Shown here: positions 37,682 to 47,087 of the stretch, one piece after another | How the letters are laid out: each line of letters opens with the position of its first letter | Numbering within the stretch: position 1 is the stretch's first letter | NCBI GenBank assembly: GCA_035691865.1 | Contig: DASSIM010000023.1 | Span: forward strand, 223,200-287,199 | Direction of reading: 5' to 3' | From: Nitrosopolaris sp035691865 | GTDB lineage: Archaea; Thermoproteota; Nitrososphaeria; Nitrososphaerales; Nitrososphaeraceae | DNA length: 64,000 bases | The notes under the pieces: model-generated | What the model saw: the letters and a program-made list of their open reading frames with translations, nothing else | Database searches by the model: none | What the model was told of the DNA's origin: nothing | Made by a program: the position numbers and the translations under genes

Positions 37682-39136
37682 TTAGGTCTTAAAGAATTTC
37701 TTTGTTTCTCCGAGCGCTAACAAGCCAAGCGCTGCTATTTCTAAAACGATAGGTAGATCGGAGACGACCTTACCTATGGCCAGGCAGCAACGATGAGGTA
37801 ATGTCTTTACTATTGATCTTACGGTATCGGTATCAGCTAAAGATACTTTTGCTATTTTGTCCAAGTCTACGTCATTCGTAAAGTTGAACAAAAATATGTT
37901 GTCTGCTTGTCGGTAAATTCCGTCGCCAATAGCATCTGGTTGGTTCGTGATAAAAGTTGGATAGATTCCAAAATGTCTCATCCTAGTTACGATATCCTCC
38001 CAGTAGGTTTCCCGAATATACAAATGGGCTTCTTCTGCAAACAGAAAGATCGGAGGAATTATTTCCTTCTCTAGCAAGTCAACCAACTTATTTAGGACCA
38101 GCTCTACCACCATGCGTCTCACCAAGGGGATTAACTTGGCCATGCTTACCACGATTACTGCGCCTTTATTTTTATTTGAAAAAATATTTTCGAATATAAG
38201 TCCCTCCGCATGATTTTGCAAAAATAATCTAGATGCCTGCATCACGTGGAATCTTGAAACCAGCGCATCACGCACTAGCTCGTTGATATTCCAAGTATTG
38301 ATCGCGCTGCCGAAAGCTTCCATATCTAGGTTATCCCTGTTTTCAAGCCAATCCCAAATTCGGAAGAATTCTCGCATCGATGCAGCTGGAGTGTCGAGTG
38401 CGTGCTTGAGAACATTGGAGATAGCCGCCTTGCCACAGTACGCGAGAGAGAAACTTAATCCTTTTCCTGGTCGCAGTACCTTGACCTGATTTGCTAGCGA
38501 AGAGGGGGATCCATCATAGTTAGCTGCTATTCCGCCGTACTCGTCATTCAAATCAAATACAATCACATAGGCCCCGTGCTGCACAAGTGTCTTTATCAGA
38601 ATCTTCGAAAGATGTGATTTGCCAGATTCTTTTTTACCGGTGACAATATTTAGTTTGCCGTCGAGATCCTCAGCATATATTTCAAAATCTTCGTTATCTC
38701 CTCTGGTACTGCCTAGTTTAATTGGAAGGATTCCAGTCCTTCCGAGAGACTCGTTCAATTCAGTGATACTCAAGCGCCTTAGCTTGGAATATACCCTTGA
38801 AGGGATCCACGTCACATCGCTTGATAGTTTGTTTGATGCATCTATGGTTCCGCGTATTTTAGTTCGGAATAGCCTCGCATCTCGGATCAGTCTTGATAGG
38901 TTTGCGATGTTAAGGGGGTCGTGTAAATTTTCAGTACTCGATGCAGTTATTACTTCATCCCTGATTATATCTTCAATCAGCGATTGTGACGAAAGATATT
39001 CCTCATCGTAAATCTGTGCTATCATTTTTCTGTTCAACTTTGCGTCTTCGATCAACAGATAATCACCCTTGTTGACAGCATCACCTTTCATTGCCAATAT
39101 TACAAGTTCATTGCTATTTTTTGTTAGGACTTTCAT
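37682..39136 (-). CDS. herA: HerA-type DNA translocase
   Basis: Hexameric ATPase that works with NurA and Mre11-Rad50 in DNA end resection. An N-terminal beta-barrel HAS domain is followed by a RecA-like core with Walker A TGKKESGKSH and Walker B FLFAEEAH. Length 484. It overlaps the nurA stop by four bases (ATGA), so the two are translationally coupled. Confidence 0.93.
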   Translation of the reverse strand: MKVLTKNSNELVILAMKGDAVNKGDYLLIEDAKLNRKMIAQIYDEEYLSSQSLIEDIIRDEVITASSTENLHDPLNIANLSRLIRDARLFRTKIRGTIDASNKLSSDVTWIPSRVYSKLRRLSITELNESLGRTGILPIKLGSTRGDNEDFEIYAEDLDGKLNIVTGKKESGKSHLSKILIKTLVQHGAYVIVFDLNDEYGGIAANYDGSPSSLANQVKVLRPGKGLSFSLAYCGKAAISNVLKHALDTPAASMREFFRIWDWLENRDNLDMEAFGSAINTWNINELVRDALVSRFHVMQASRLFLQNHAEGLIFENIFSNKNKGAVIVVSMAKLIPLVRRMVVELVLNKLVDLLEKEIIPPIFLFAEEAHLYIRETYWEDIVTRMRHFGIYPTFITNQPDAIGDGIYRQADNIFLFNFTNDVDLDKIAKVSLADTDTVRSIVKTLPHRCCLAIGKVVSDLPIVLEIAALGLLALGETKKFFKT

Positions 39137-40161
39137 GCCGGAATCGATCCTAGCAGAGTTTTACGAATATCTTCTGAAGGCAATTCAGTCACATCATAAT
39201 TGCTCAAGAGGTGGCCTCTAAGACACGCGATCTCTGTATTACTAAATGTTGAGACATGATGTGCGAGCCTTAATGTCTCAGGATAGCCTACAGCCATGAA
39301 ATCATTTGATAGCAATTTACCAAATGAGTTGTCTATATCGCCTTCGGGACAAACAATATCTGCGCGCAGGATAGGACTATTGTTATTTCCAAGCTTTACA
39401 AGGAGGTTGCTTCCAATAGTGCTTCTGCTTAGGCTCTGCATAATAATATCAATGTCCATGTAAGCAGGCTCATTGATGTTTGTTAGAGGTGCCGAGACTT
39501 TGTCTAGAAGTTTAAAGGACGTGCTTTTACTGATCCCCAATAATATGTTCTTACGAACAGAACAATTCTCCGCCACCGTTGTGATGCTTTGGTTTTTATT
39601 TTCAAAGGGCGACGACTTTAATGCTCCGTCAACAACGATTATAGATTTCATAAAATGATTTGAAAGCTTTATCTGTATAGCCCGTTCGACTCGTAACCTA
39701 ATCAGTCTTTTAGCCGATTCTCCATCAAAAAGAACCAGCTTTGCGAGTCTGTGGTCAAGTTCCGAGGTCCTAATAGTCTCGTTGTTTAGATAAACCAAGA
39801 TGGGACCTATCTTGAAGTGCATGATCGGCTGACCATTAATGGAGAATGCAACCCCACTTTTTGTGGCGTACAGAGAACCATCCTCAGTCTCGGCTATCTT
39901 GATGCTACTGGAATCCACTGCAGCCACTAGTGCAGCCTCATCGACGGGCCGGATCTTCTTTATTGTTTTTTCACAACTTGGATTACATCCCATCCCCCAT
40001 CCTCCGAGTGGTACATGATTATTTTCGTAACAACTAAAAACAATCTTTTTCCCGTTAAGAACATCCTGCAACTTCAACGCCATGCTTCCTCCTATTGATT
40101 GGTCTAAACCACTTTGAAATTCATGAAAGTCAATCTCGGCCGATTTGAATTGTATATTCAT
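39133..40161 (-). CDS. nurA: NurA nuclease
   Basis: 5'-3' nuclease partner of HerA. The metal-binding Asp of motif I is in LVAAVDSSSIK. CNPSC may bind metal. The ATG at 40161 (MNIQFKSAEIDF) is preferred: a TTG at 40173 would place the start inside a palindromic site. The preferred ATG is directly next to one operator-like palindrome, with a second 33 bases away. Confidence 0.9.
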   Translation of the reverse strand: MNIQFKSAEIDFHEFQSGLDQSIGGSMALKLQDVLNGKKIVFSCYENNHVPLGGWGMGCNPSCEKTIKKIRPVDEAALVAAVDSSSIKIAETEDGSLYATKSGVAFSINGQPIMHFKIGPILVYLNNETIRTSELDHRLAKLVLFDGESAKRLIRLRVERAIQIKLSNHFMKSIIVVDGALKSSPFENKNQSITTVAENCSVRKNILLGISKSTSFKLLDKVSAPLTNINEPAYMDIDIIMQSLSRSTIGSNLLVKLGNNNSPILRADIVCPEGDIDNSFGKLLSNDFMAVGYPETLRLAHHVSTFSNTEIACLRGHLLSNYDVTELPSEDIRKTLLGSIPA

Positions 40162-40172
40162 GTTGTGCAACA
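40161..40172. promoter_or_regulatory. Operator-like palindrome 1 at nurA start
   Basis: TGTTGTGCAACA: two 5-base arms TGTTG/CAACA around a TG centre, touching the nurA ATG on the minus strand. A bound regulator would block transcription or translation start of nurA-herA. Confidence 0.5.
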
Positions 40173-40193
40173 ATATAACATGGATAGTTATTA

Positions 40194-40207
40194 ATGTTGT
40201 GCAACAT
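40194..40207. promoter_or_regulatory. Operator-like palindrome 2 upstream of nurA
   Basis: ATGTTGTGCAACAT repeats site 1 with six-base arms. Centre-to-centre distance is about 34 bases, three helical turns, so one regulator could bind both sites on the same face. The region also lies upstream of the divergent winged-helix gene at 40275. Confidence 0.5.
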
Positions 40208-40274
40208 GCACAAGATGGGCCTGTTCAGCAACAAGTTTATGTGATAGAAATTTCACCGTTTTATATCCCTCTTA

Positions 40275-40793
40275 ATGAATGAATCACCGCCTTCATCTGA
40301 TGGAGTTAGAATTAGACTTAAACACCACGACTGGGAGGTGGAAATCAGCTGTATCGAGACCCAAGTGAAAGAGGTTGTTGAAAATGTGCTCTCAGGGCTT
40401 GACAGTGCGGTGAACATTAATTCGGAATTCAGTACACAAATTGCAGAATTAAGAAGGCAGCTTGACACTCTGACTGAGCAAGTCCAATCATATGTTAGCA
40501 CTCAAAGACAGATAACAAATCCGGTCAGTCTGCAAAACAAGATGACGCAAAAGGGAGGGATTACATGTAGAGGTCTACTCCAATCACTGTGGGAGGAAGG
40601 CTATTTTAGAATTGAAAAACCGCTAGGAGAGGTACATGAGGAGCTGTCAAGGCGTGGTTTTAATTACGATAGGACCGCGGTTTCTCATTCACTTACCGAC
40701 ATGGTAAGGGAAAATATTCTTACCAGACAAGGAACAATGAGAAATTATCACTACATTCAGAAAAAGCCGCCTTCTGAATCGCCGTCACAATAA
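40275..40793 (+). CDS. Winged-helix protein of thaumarchaeal type, 172 aa
   Basis: N-terminal alpha/beta segment (VRIRLKHHDWEVEISCIETQ), a central coiled coil (QIAELRRQLDTLTEQVQ), and a C-terminal winged helix (RGFNYDRTAVSHSLTDMVREN). Divergent from nurA, with two palindromes between. It converges with a gene of similar layout ending eight bases away. A regulatory role is likely but unproven. Confidence 0.65.
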   Translation: MNESPPSSDGVRIRLKHHDWEVEISCIETQVKEVVENVLSGLDSAVNINSEFSTQIAELRRQLDTLTEQVQSYVSTQRQITNPVSLQNKMTQKGGITCRGLLQSLWEEGYFRIEKPLGEVHEELSRRGFNYDRTAVSHSLTDMVRENILTRQGTMRNYHYIQKKPPSESPSQ

Positions 40794-40800
40794 GATTCGT

Positions 40801-41352
40801 CTATTCTTTTACCCTTTTAGCGAGGGTTAAGTTTAACCAGTGAACACCAGACGTAGTAATTTTATAGGTCGAAGATTCATTTCCCTCTGCTGTGCTTTCC
40901 CTTATTACGTGTCCTGCCTTAACCAATTCCGAGAGCCTTGAACTGACAGACTTTGGGTTCAGCGTCGTTTCAAATTGAATTTCAGATAATTGCCTTGCAT
41001 CATTAGACACCTTGCCAAGATCCTTTGCAATTTTTGCTGCTACCAGGTGAAGCGCAACTTTCTCTTTGTCCGACAATTTTTTCATCCCAAATTCATCGTG
41101 CTCTAGAATTACTCGCGGACCTTCTGGGGTTATTTTAATAAAGTTCGAAAATAGATCGATAAGCTCGGTAACTCCATAACTTAACGATATTTTCCTTGCT
41201 AAATCGAACGCGGGAACTTGTTTTGTCAAGAAGCTAATGACAGATGTCAAGATTGACTCAGGAGGACCGTTGAACTGTACCTTTATCTCTCCGACACTTA
41301 TCGAGACATTCACGTTAGTATTACTCTCATTGCTAGGAGTATTATTAAACAT
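40801..41352 (-). CDS. Winged-helix protein, 183 aa
   Basis: An N-terminal strand-rich segment (VSISVGEIKVQFNGPPESIL) is followed by a helical region and a C-terminal winged helix (TTLNPKSVSSRLSELVKAGH). The layout parallels the convergent neighbour at 40275. This kind of protein recurs in Thaumarchaeota. Target unknown. Confidence 0.65.
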   Translation of the reverse strand: MFNNTPSNESNTNVNVSISVGEIKVQFNGPPESILTSVISFLTKQVPAFDLARKISLSYGVTELIDLFSNFIKITPEGPRVILEHDEFGMKKLSDKEKVALHLVAAKIAKDLGKVSNDARQLSEIQFETTLNPKSVSSRLSELVKAGHVIRESTAEGNESSTYKITTSGVHWLNLTLAKRVKE

Positions 41353-42201
41353 CTTTATGCTCCGTTGAAATGATACTGCTTTGGCTCGTGTTCAGCAATT
41401 ATGTCAGGCATCTGTCTAGTGAGAGAAAGGAATAGATATAGTTGACTTGTGAAATGAGGTCGAAAACTTTTATGGTTAACACAAACCTTTAGAGTACGAC
41501 CGATAATGTTCGTCCATCTTAATATCCTAAAATGTTGAGCGCAGCTCATATTTGATAAACCGATCGTCTCTATAATTTTCTATATTATATAATAAGATAA
41601 CGTGGCGAAAAGAATTTAGCGAATCATGAGACATTTAGAGTAAGAGTTGGCTGCTGAACGATTCAAGGAAAATCAAGAGGGGTATCTACCGATATGGCGC
41701 ATACAATCATACATTTAAATATTATGAGACGAGGCATTAATAATACAACAGAAGGTAGCATTCTCCATAAAGAATTTTTATCCTCTTGGGTATATCTTTT
41801 CTGGTGGCGTAAAACTCTACCAGAGATATTGACTATCTCAGACGAATAGTAGGCAACAGGGATACGCTGCAGTCATTATTGGCTCCAATTTTCTTTCAAG
41901 GCGAAATAAATTAACTGTACAATTTGTGGAAAACCTGGTCAGTTCTTGAAAACCGAAGTTTTTCAAACATTATGCAACATCTACAGAGCTGATAAGGAAT
42001 AGCATACAAATACGCCGCCTTGTTTGAGAAACTAGCTTCGAACGAAGTAATAGAGATCACTTTCCAATGAATGTGGAAGTTGCCAAGCGGCATATCCATC
42101 CTCAAACTAGCTTGGATTGAATTGAAAGTATTTACTGATACATAGATACTCAGGCTTGTGATCCCTGCTTTCGATTTCAAGGAAGAAATCTTTTAAAAAT
42201 C
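41353..42201 (+). other. Long gap without a supported gene
   Basis: About 850 AT-rich bases. Open frames at 41355-41549 and 41911-42180 (minus) show no family motif or good start context. No structured RNA recognised. Confidence 0.4.
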
Positions 42202-43281
42202 TTAAACGAGTGCTTCTGCAAATTCGGGCTTTTGTTGGCTAATCATTTTCCGCAACCCTTTCATGTAGTTTTGGGCAAACGTGGTTATGGGTTGCGACGA
42301 ATACCAGATGCATCCTAGTACCTGACAATCATGACATGTCCTTGCTATATCCCATTGCGGGGCACTCCAAATTTCCTCTATGCTCTTCTCAAGGAGGTCG
42401 TATGTATTGTCGGGACTATTAAATTTCCAGCAGGGAACCATCACTGAGCCATTGCCATTAACAAAGATGCTTTTCCAAACACCACATTCCTCAAACATTC
42501 CGCGTCCGTGTTGTATTATTTGTTCAAAATATTGTGCAGGAATCATAATTTGAGGAGAGGTATGAGTTTTCATATATTCCAATATGCTTTCGCACACCTT
42601 TACCATGGTTTGCCTATCCGGAAGAAGAGAAAATTTAACATCAGACCTGTCCTCCACGAAAGTAAAGGAAACTGCATTGGAGCCCAATTCCTTCGCTCTA
42701 TCAAAGTAGGTTTGATTAATGAATTCTTCTGTGTTGTATTTGGTTATGACGCTATTAAAGTAGTGAGGGACTTTATGGTCAATTAAAAGACCTAGGTTGT
42801 CCATTACTTTCCGAAATACTCGCGGAGAAACACCTCTTACCTTACAGTACGGTTCTTCGAACATAGAGTCAATGCTGCAGGTAATAAACTGAATGTACCT
42901 CTTAAGCTCGTCAAGATTAATGGTGTGCAGAAGAGAGCAATTAGTTATCAAGGTTATGGGTAGCTGAAGCTTGTAAAGATACCGGATAAGTTCCATAAAA
43001 TCTGCACGACTGGTAGGTTCGCCACCTTCAACAATTGACCAAATACAATACTTTGAAATTTTGCGGAAAATATCCTTCCACTGTTCAGTAGAAAGATCAT
43101 TTTTCCTGGCAATTTTAATCTGTCCATCCTTATCAGAATCGCCAAAAGGGCACATGGGACAATAGAAGTTACAGTAATGTGTTAAGCTAAAAACCGCAAT
43201 TAATGGACGTCTCCTTCCAATAATCCTGTTGCCTGACCACTTTCCAAGTAGCTTTATCGTACGGATCGTGTCGACGACCAT
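42202..43281 (-). CDS. Radical SAM protein with C-terminal Cys-rich (SPASM-like) region
   Basis: N-terminal cluster motif CNFYCPMCPF (CX3CX2C), then EGGEPTSR for SAM contact. The C-terminus has CGVWKSIFVNGNGSVMVPCWKF and CHDCQVLGC, as in SPASM/Twitch auxiliary-cluster proteins. Such enzymes modify peptides, lipids or sugars. No precursor peptide is adjacent. It lies 80 bases downstream of folP on the same strand. Confidence 0.85.
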   Translation of the reverse strand: MVVDTIRTIKLLGKWSGNRIIGRRRPLIAVFSLTHYCNFYCPMCPFGDSDKDGQIKIARKNDLSTEQWKDIFRKISKYCIWSIVEGGEPTSRADFMELIRYLYKLQLPITLITNCSLLHTINLDELKRYIQFITCSIDSMFEEPYCKVRGVSPRVFRKVMDNLGLLIDHKVPHYFNSVITKYNTEEFINQTYFDRAKELGSNAVSFTFVEDRSDVKFSLLPDRQTMVKVCESILEYMKTHTSPQIMIPAQYFEQIIQHGRGMFEECGVWKSIFVNGNGSVMVPCWKFNSPDNTYDLLEKSIEEIWSAPQWDIARTCHDCQVLGCIWYSSQPITTFAQNYMKGLRKMISQQKPEFAEALV

Positions 43282-43361
43282 CTACACCCAGCTTGATAAA
43301 AGGCATATCTTTTAAGCATTTGTATGCTGATTAGCAGAGTCGTAACGACTGGTATGTCCAG

Positions 43362-44225
43362 TTAATGAAGCAACTCTGATATCATTAGGGTGTGCCATGT
43401 TTCTTTAACGTCGTGTGTTCTGATCAGATTTGCGCTGTTCAATACGCAGATTAATTCGGTTGCTGTTGATGGAATTAAACGTTCTTCTGGTTCTAAGTTG
43501 AATATTTTTCCAATGAATGATTTCCTTGAAACGCAGATACAAATTGGTTTTGAAAATCTTTCTAGCTTCTTTAGATTCTGTATCACTTGAATATCACGTA
43601 TGTACCACGGGAGGTCTGTCATTTTTGTAAAGAATGGATTTTTCCCTTTTGGCCTGAAGAATCCAATAGCAGGATCAATAATTATATTGTCGGCTGCAAT
43701 AGAAGCGCATTTTGCAATCGACATGCTTTCAGTCAGAACCTTTATGGTTCCAAAAACACTTCCCGAAACGAGAGCAGATCGGCCCCCACTGCCACCATAT
43801 GCTCCCATAATTATTGGCAATCCAGATCTTGCTACAATGTCCGCCATTTTTTTATCATATTTCAACCCCGAGATATCATTTATGGCATCGGCCCCGATTT
43901 TGATTGCCTCCTTGGCTACCTCAGCTCTGGGAGTATCTGCGGAGATAGGCAGGCTACAATTGCTCTTTATAACATTTATAGCATTCCTCATTCTTTTGAT
44001 CTCCTGTTCAACTGAAATTATCGTTTCGAGATAGGGTGCAGTAGACATGGCGCCGATATCTATCATGTCAGCGCCTGTGTCTTGCATCTCCCTGACTTCG
44101 CCAGCTATTTCATTTACGTTAGTCTTAACGGAATTTTTGAAAAAAGATTCTGGGCTGACATTGATCACTCCCATAATCTTGGCTGGAACCTCCCCTCCAA
44201 TCCTTAGCTTCCCGATAGAAGTCAA
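43362..44225 (-). CDS. folP: Dihydropteroate synthase-like protein
   Basis: TIM-barrel pterin-binding enzyme. GVINVSPESFF, GADMIDIGAMSTAP, DISGLKYD, CVSRKSFIGKIF and the final RTHDV are the family motifs in order. In archaea the acceptor may be a p-aminobenzoate derivative other than that of bacterial folate. Length 287. Likely co-transcribed with the radical SAM gene and perhaps dph2. Confidence 0.92.
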   Translation of the reverse strand: MTSIGKLRIGGEVPAKIMGVINVSPESFFKNSVKTNVNEIAGEVREMQDTGADMIDIGAMSTAPYLETIISVEQEIKRMRNAINVIKSNCSLPISADTPRAEVAKEAIKIGADAINDISGLKYDKKMADIVARSGLPIIMGAYGGSGGRSALVSGSVFGTIKVLTESMSIAKCASIAADNIIIDPAIGFFRPKGKNPFFTKMTDLPWYIRDIQVIQNLKKLERFSKPICICVSRKSFIGKIFNLEPEERLIPSTATELICVLNSANLIRTHDVKETWHTLMISELLH

Positions 44226-44350
44226 TATTAAATTGAAATTACATTAAATAATATAATAGATTTGGTAATCAATAAGTCTGCTATTGTCTGGTGATACCCA
44301 TAGGTTGGCTCTTCAATATTTTACTTCAATTTTCTGATGTTCGAGACTGA

Positions 44351-45370
44351 CTAAAGCCAGTGGTGAATTTTTAATAATTCATCAATTGGTTCATTTTTAA
44401 GTAGTTTTATCAATGTGAATGCTTGCGGGGTTGACAGCATAGGTTTATCGAAATGGTCATCTATGGCTATTCTTGGACATGCAACTTCCACAAAAGCATC
44501 TAGGCCCTTAAAGATTCGAATATGATCATTAGTAATATTTGTCATTGCAATCAATTGGACGCACTTTCCTAGCTGTTCAAATAATTTCTTAAGTTTAAGC
44601 GCCTGAATTTTGGCAAATTGTCCTTCCTTCAGCCCAATAATAATTCCAATCCGTCTTGCCTCCATAGCCTTATAGATTGATAAAATGGCTTTCTTCTTGA
44701 GCGTCTGGGCAATTTTGTTAATTTGCGTATATTCCTCAAAATATGGATCTAGCATGTACGTCGGTTTTTCGGTTGACATTGCAATACTTACAGAATGAAA
44801 TCTGCTCTGGCCAAGGAAAATGTACGCATCTACTAAGTTCTGGATGTCAAATGCCGGATAGAATTCGCAACCAAAAACTTGGCCATCGTTAAGTTGTCCT
44901 TTGCCTTTACCAATGATCACTTTGTAGCCATATTCTTCAAAGATCTTTTTGACATTACCGATTTGATTAAGGTGCTGACTGTCTGTCAATAACGATAGAG
45001 CCTTGAAATTTTCGTTTTGAATAGATGAGGCACATTTTCTTGCAACACTCTCAAAGCTAATGTCATCATAAGCATTAATCATTATTACCCTTTCGCCAAA
45101 CGTCTCGTATGCAATAGTGTGACCTATGTTGAATAAAATCTCAACATCTAACATATCGGCTGCTTGTGTATTGAGATCGCAGGACCCCCAGCAAGTATCC
45201 CCAATTACGTAGGCTGGAATACCAAACTTTTCGGTAATATTGATTGCACTAGTCTGAATTTTCGGAATTAGTCCTTCCGGTCCATTAAGGGCGACCGAAC
45301 GGGGTTTTCGGGCATCTATAACTTCATGTATTCTCTTTTCATCTATTCGCATCATTTTCCTTTTCCTCAC
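44351..45370 (-). CDS. dph2: Diphthamide synthase Dph2
   Basis: Non-canonical radical-SAM enzyme that transfers the aminocarboxypropyl group to a His of elongation factor 2. The three cluster Cys in separate domains are visible: GDTCWGSCDL, GCEFYPAFD and EVACPRIAIDD. Length 339 matches archaeal Dph2. An alternative start is the Met at residue 6. Confidence 0.95.
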   Translation of the reverse strand: MRKRKMMRIDEKRIHEVIDARKPRSVALNGPEGLIPKIQTSAINITEKFGIPAYVIGDTCWGSCDLNTQAADMLDVEILFNIGHTIAYETFGERVIMINAYDDISFESVARKCASSIQNENFKALSLLTDSQHLNQIGNVKKIFEEYGYKVIIGKGKGQLNDGQVFGCEFYPAFDIQNLVDAYIFLGQSRFHSVSIAMSTEKPTYMLDPYFEEYTQINKIAQTLKKKAILSIYKAMEARRIGIIIGLKEGQFAKIQALKLKKLFEQLGKCVQLIAMTNITNDHIRIFKGLDAFVEVACPRIAIDDHFDKPMLSTPQAFTLIKLLKNEPIDELLKIHHWL

Positions 45371-45606
45371 CGTTAACTAGTTTAGTAAAATTCAAAATGT
45401 AACATTGCCACATTTTAAGGCTTTGGTATATGGAAAAATACAACTATTTGCCTTGAAGATATTTTAATATTCATCTGCTATTTATTCAGCATTTCGGCAC
45501 TTTCTGCTCCAAAAGTTGATAAAAATAATCTGAGCAAAGGTCCGCCCTATTACATTGTGTAGACTGATATGGGCATCTTCTTGCTTATAGCATATGTGTT
45601 GCTGGA

Positions 45607-45926
45607 ACGGAGGCAGCCTACCAGTACCACCAGAGGCACAAGGCCCCTTCTCAAGCCCTACAAGATCCACCACGTAGACGTGCTAGCATGGCTACCCCGC
45701 CTTAGGGTTGCTCCCTCCCGGACCTCACCCATTTCGACGATTCACAGTCAAAACTACGCCTTCGCGTGGTGCGCTGCTCATAACCATCCGACACGGCATG
45801 ATTTCATTTCAGCAAGGCAAGCGGGTACCTCACACATCTGGATTTACCCAGCAGTTACTGATCCCAGCATAAAGCCGATTTCTGATGTGGGGTACGGCTA
45901 GCACCCCGATCCTCCCTGCCTCCGCA
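45607..45926 (-). ncRNA. ffs: Signal recognition particle RNA (7S)
   Basis: The minus strand has the SRP helix 8 core: GGTGAGGTCCGGGAGGG followed by AGCAACCCTAAGG. The 5' end GCGGAGGCAG pairs with CTGCCTCCG at the 3' end. GC content is higher than the surroundings and the 320-base length is right for archaeal SRP RNA. Open frames on both strands here (45482-45673 and 45569-45901) are coincidental. Ends are estimated from the terminal helix. Confidence 0.92.
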
Positions 45927-46014
45927 AATATCCTTGCTGTGACTCATTATATTTGCTTTTTGAGCAACCGAACGCAAGTAATAAACACGTAATGTGCGGA
46001 CGTATGAATTTGAT

Positions 46015-46836
46015 TTATTTGTTCTTTGCTAGGACTTCAAGGGTCCTGCAAACAGAACATACACTGCCTGTAGAATTCCGTCCACAAACCAAGCAATCTT
46101 TAGTGTGAGATAAAGATCCAGGATACGAAGTCTTCAACGTCTTCGAGATTTTTGTCATCGAGTTGTAAGCATTATATTTGATCCCTGCGTGTCCTGATTC
46201 AAGCTTATTGAGAAATTCACGAAGATCGGTTCTGATGCTTTCATGCATATATGGACATTCTTCGGACTGAAAAGGGATCTCTCTTAGTACAGCATAGAAT
46301 ACAATTTCGTGCTCGTAAATCTCTACAAATGGTTTTACCTTTTTGAGACCATTTGAACCATATTGAACGGGTTCTGGATACATCCAACCGATTCTCTCAG
46401 TGTCTCCTGATAGGAGGTTAATCATGAAAGTTTGGACCTGGTCATCTAGATTGTGTCCGGTCGCGACAACATCCGCACATACCGATTCTGCCATCATGTC
46501 GATTGCTCTCCTACGGAATGTGCCGCACATAGAACAGGAAGTCATTTTGTCAGACGGCCTCTGCTGCATTGCCTGGTCCATATCCAACCCAAAAAGATCC
46601 TTGTAGCTTGAGATTTTCGTTTCCACTTTGATCTGCGAGCAAAAATCTCTTACAATTTGTAATGATTCATCTCGGTAACTACGAATGCCTTCGTCAATCG
46701 TGATAGCGACCAACTTTGTGCGGTTATGCTCTTCAAAGAATTTCTTTAACACGTATAGAAGGGCTAAACTGTCCTTGCCACCAGAAACACCAACTGCAAC
46801 CTTATCGCTATGACTGAGCATTGAAAATTTCTGCAT
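46015..46836 (-). CDS. TtuA/Ncs6-type tRNA thiolation ATPase, N-terminus disrupted
   Basis: PP-loop enzyme that adenylates and thiolates a tRNA uridine. SGGKDS at residues 18-23, SCSMCG, GHNLDDQ, and a C-terminal zinc pair CLVCG/CSVC. Relatives begin with another zinc finger. Here the codons upstream of the ATG at 46836 read in frame EYLCKKCYLLS back to a stop at 46921. A one-base shift then gives CTKCHKG. No start codon precedes either part, so the first zinc finger is out of frame. Confidence 0.85.
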   Translation of the reverse strand: MQKFSMLSHSDKVAVGVSGGKDSLALLYVLKKFFEEHNRTKLVAITIDEGIRSYRDESLQIVRDFCSQIKVETKISSYKDLFGLDMDQAMQQRPSDKMTSCSMCGTFRRRAIDMMAESVCADVVATGHNLDDQVQTFMINLLSGDTERIGWMYPEPVQYGSNGLKKVKPFVEIYEHEIVFYAVLREIPFQSEECPYMHESIRTDLREFLNKLESGHAGIKYNAYNSMTKISKTLKTSYPGSLSHTKDCLVCGRNSTGSVCSVCRTLEVLAKNK

Positions 46837-47087
46837 AGTCTTGGCAGTTTTTTGTTCAATGGAAAGTAAATAGCATTTTTTGCATAGGTATTCCCCAGAG
46901 TATACCCTATGATATACAGTTAACCCTTTGTGACACTTAGTGCAAGTTTGCCTAGACAGGTGTAGAAGTTATGGAATCGAGGTTATTATTTCTTGGTCTT
47001 AATCAGAGTACGCGTGAATTGTTACCCTATTTAATGACTACGAGGCTTTTAATTCTATAGCAAAGGCATTTATGTCTCAACCTCGAC

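Noticed and set aside
41911..42180. 89-codon minus-strand frame
   Set aside because: Irregular composition, no family pattern, poor start context.
45482..45901. Open frames on both strands between dph2 and the TtuA-like gene
   Set aside because: They lie on the SRP RNA gene, which explains the sequence.
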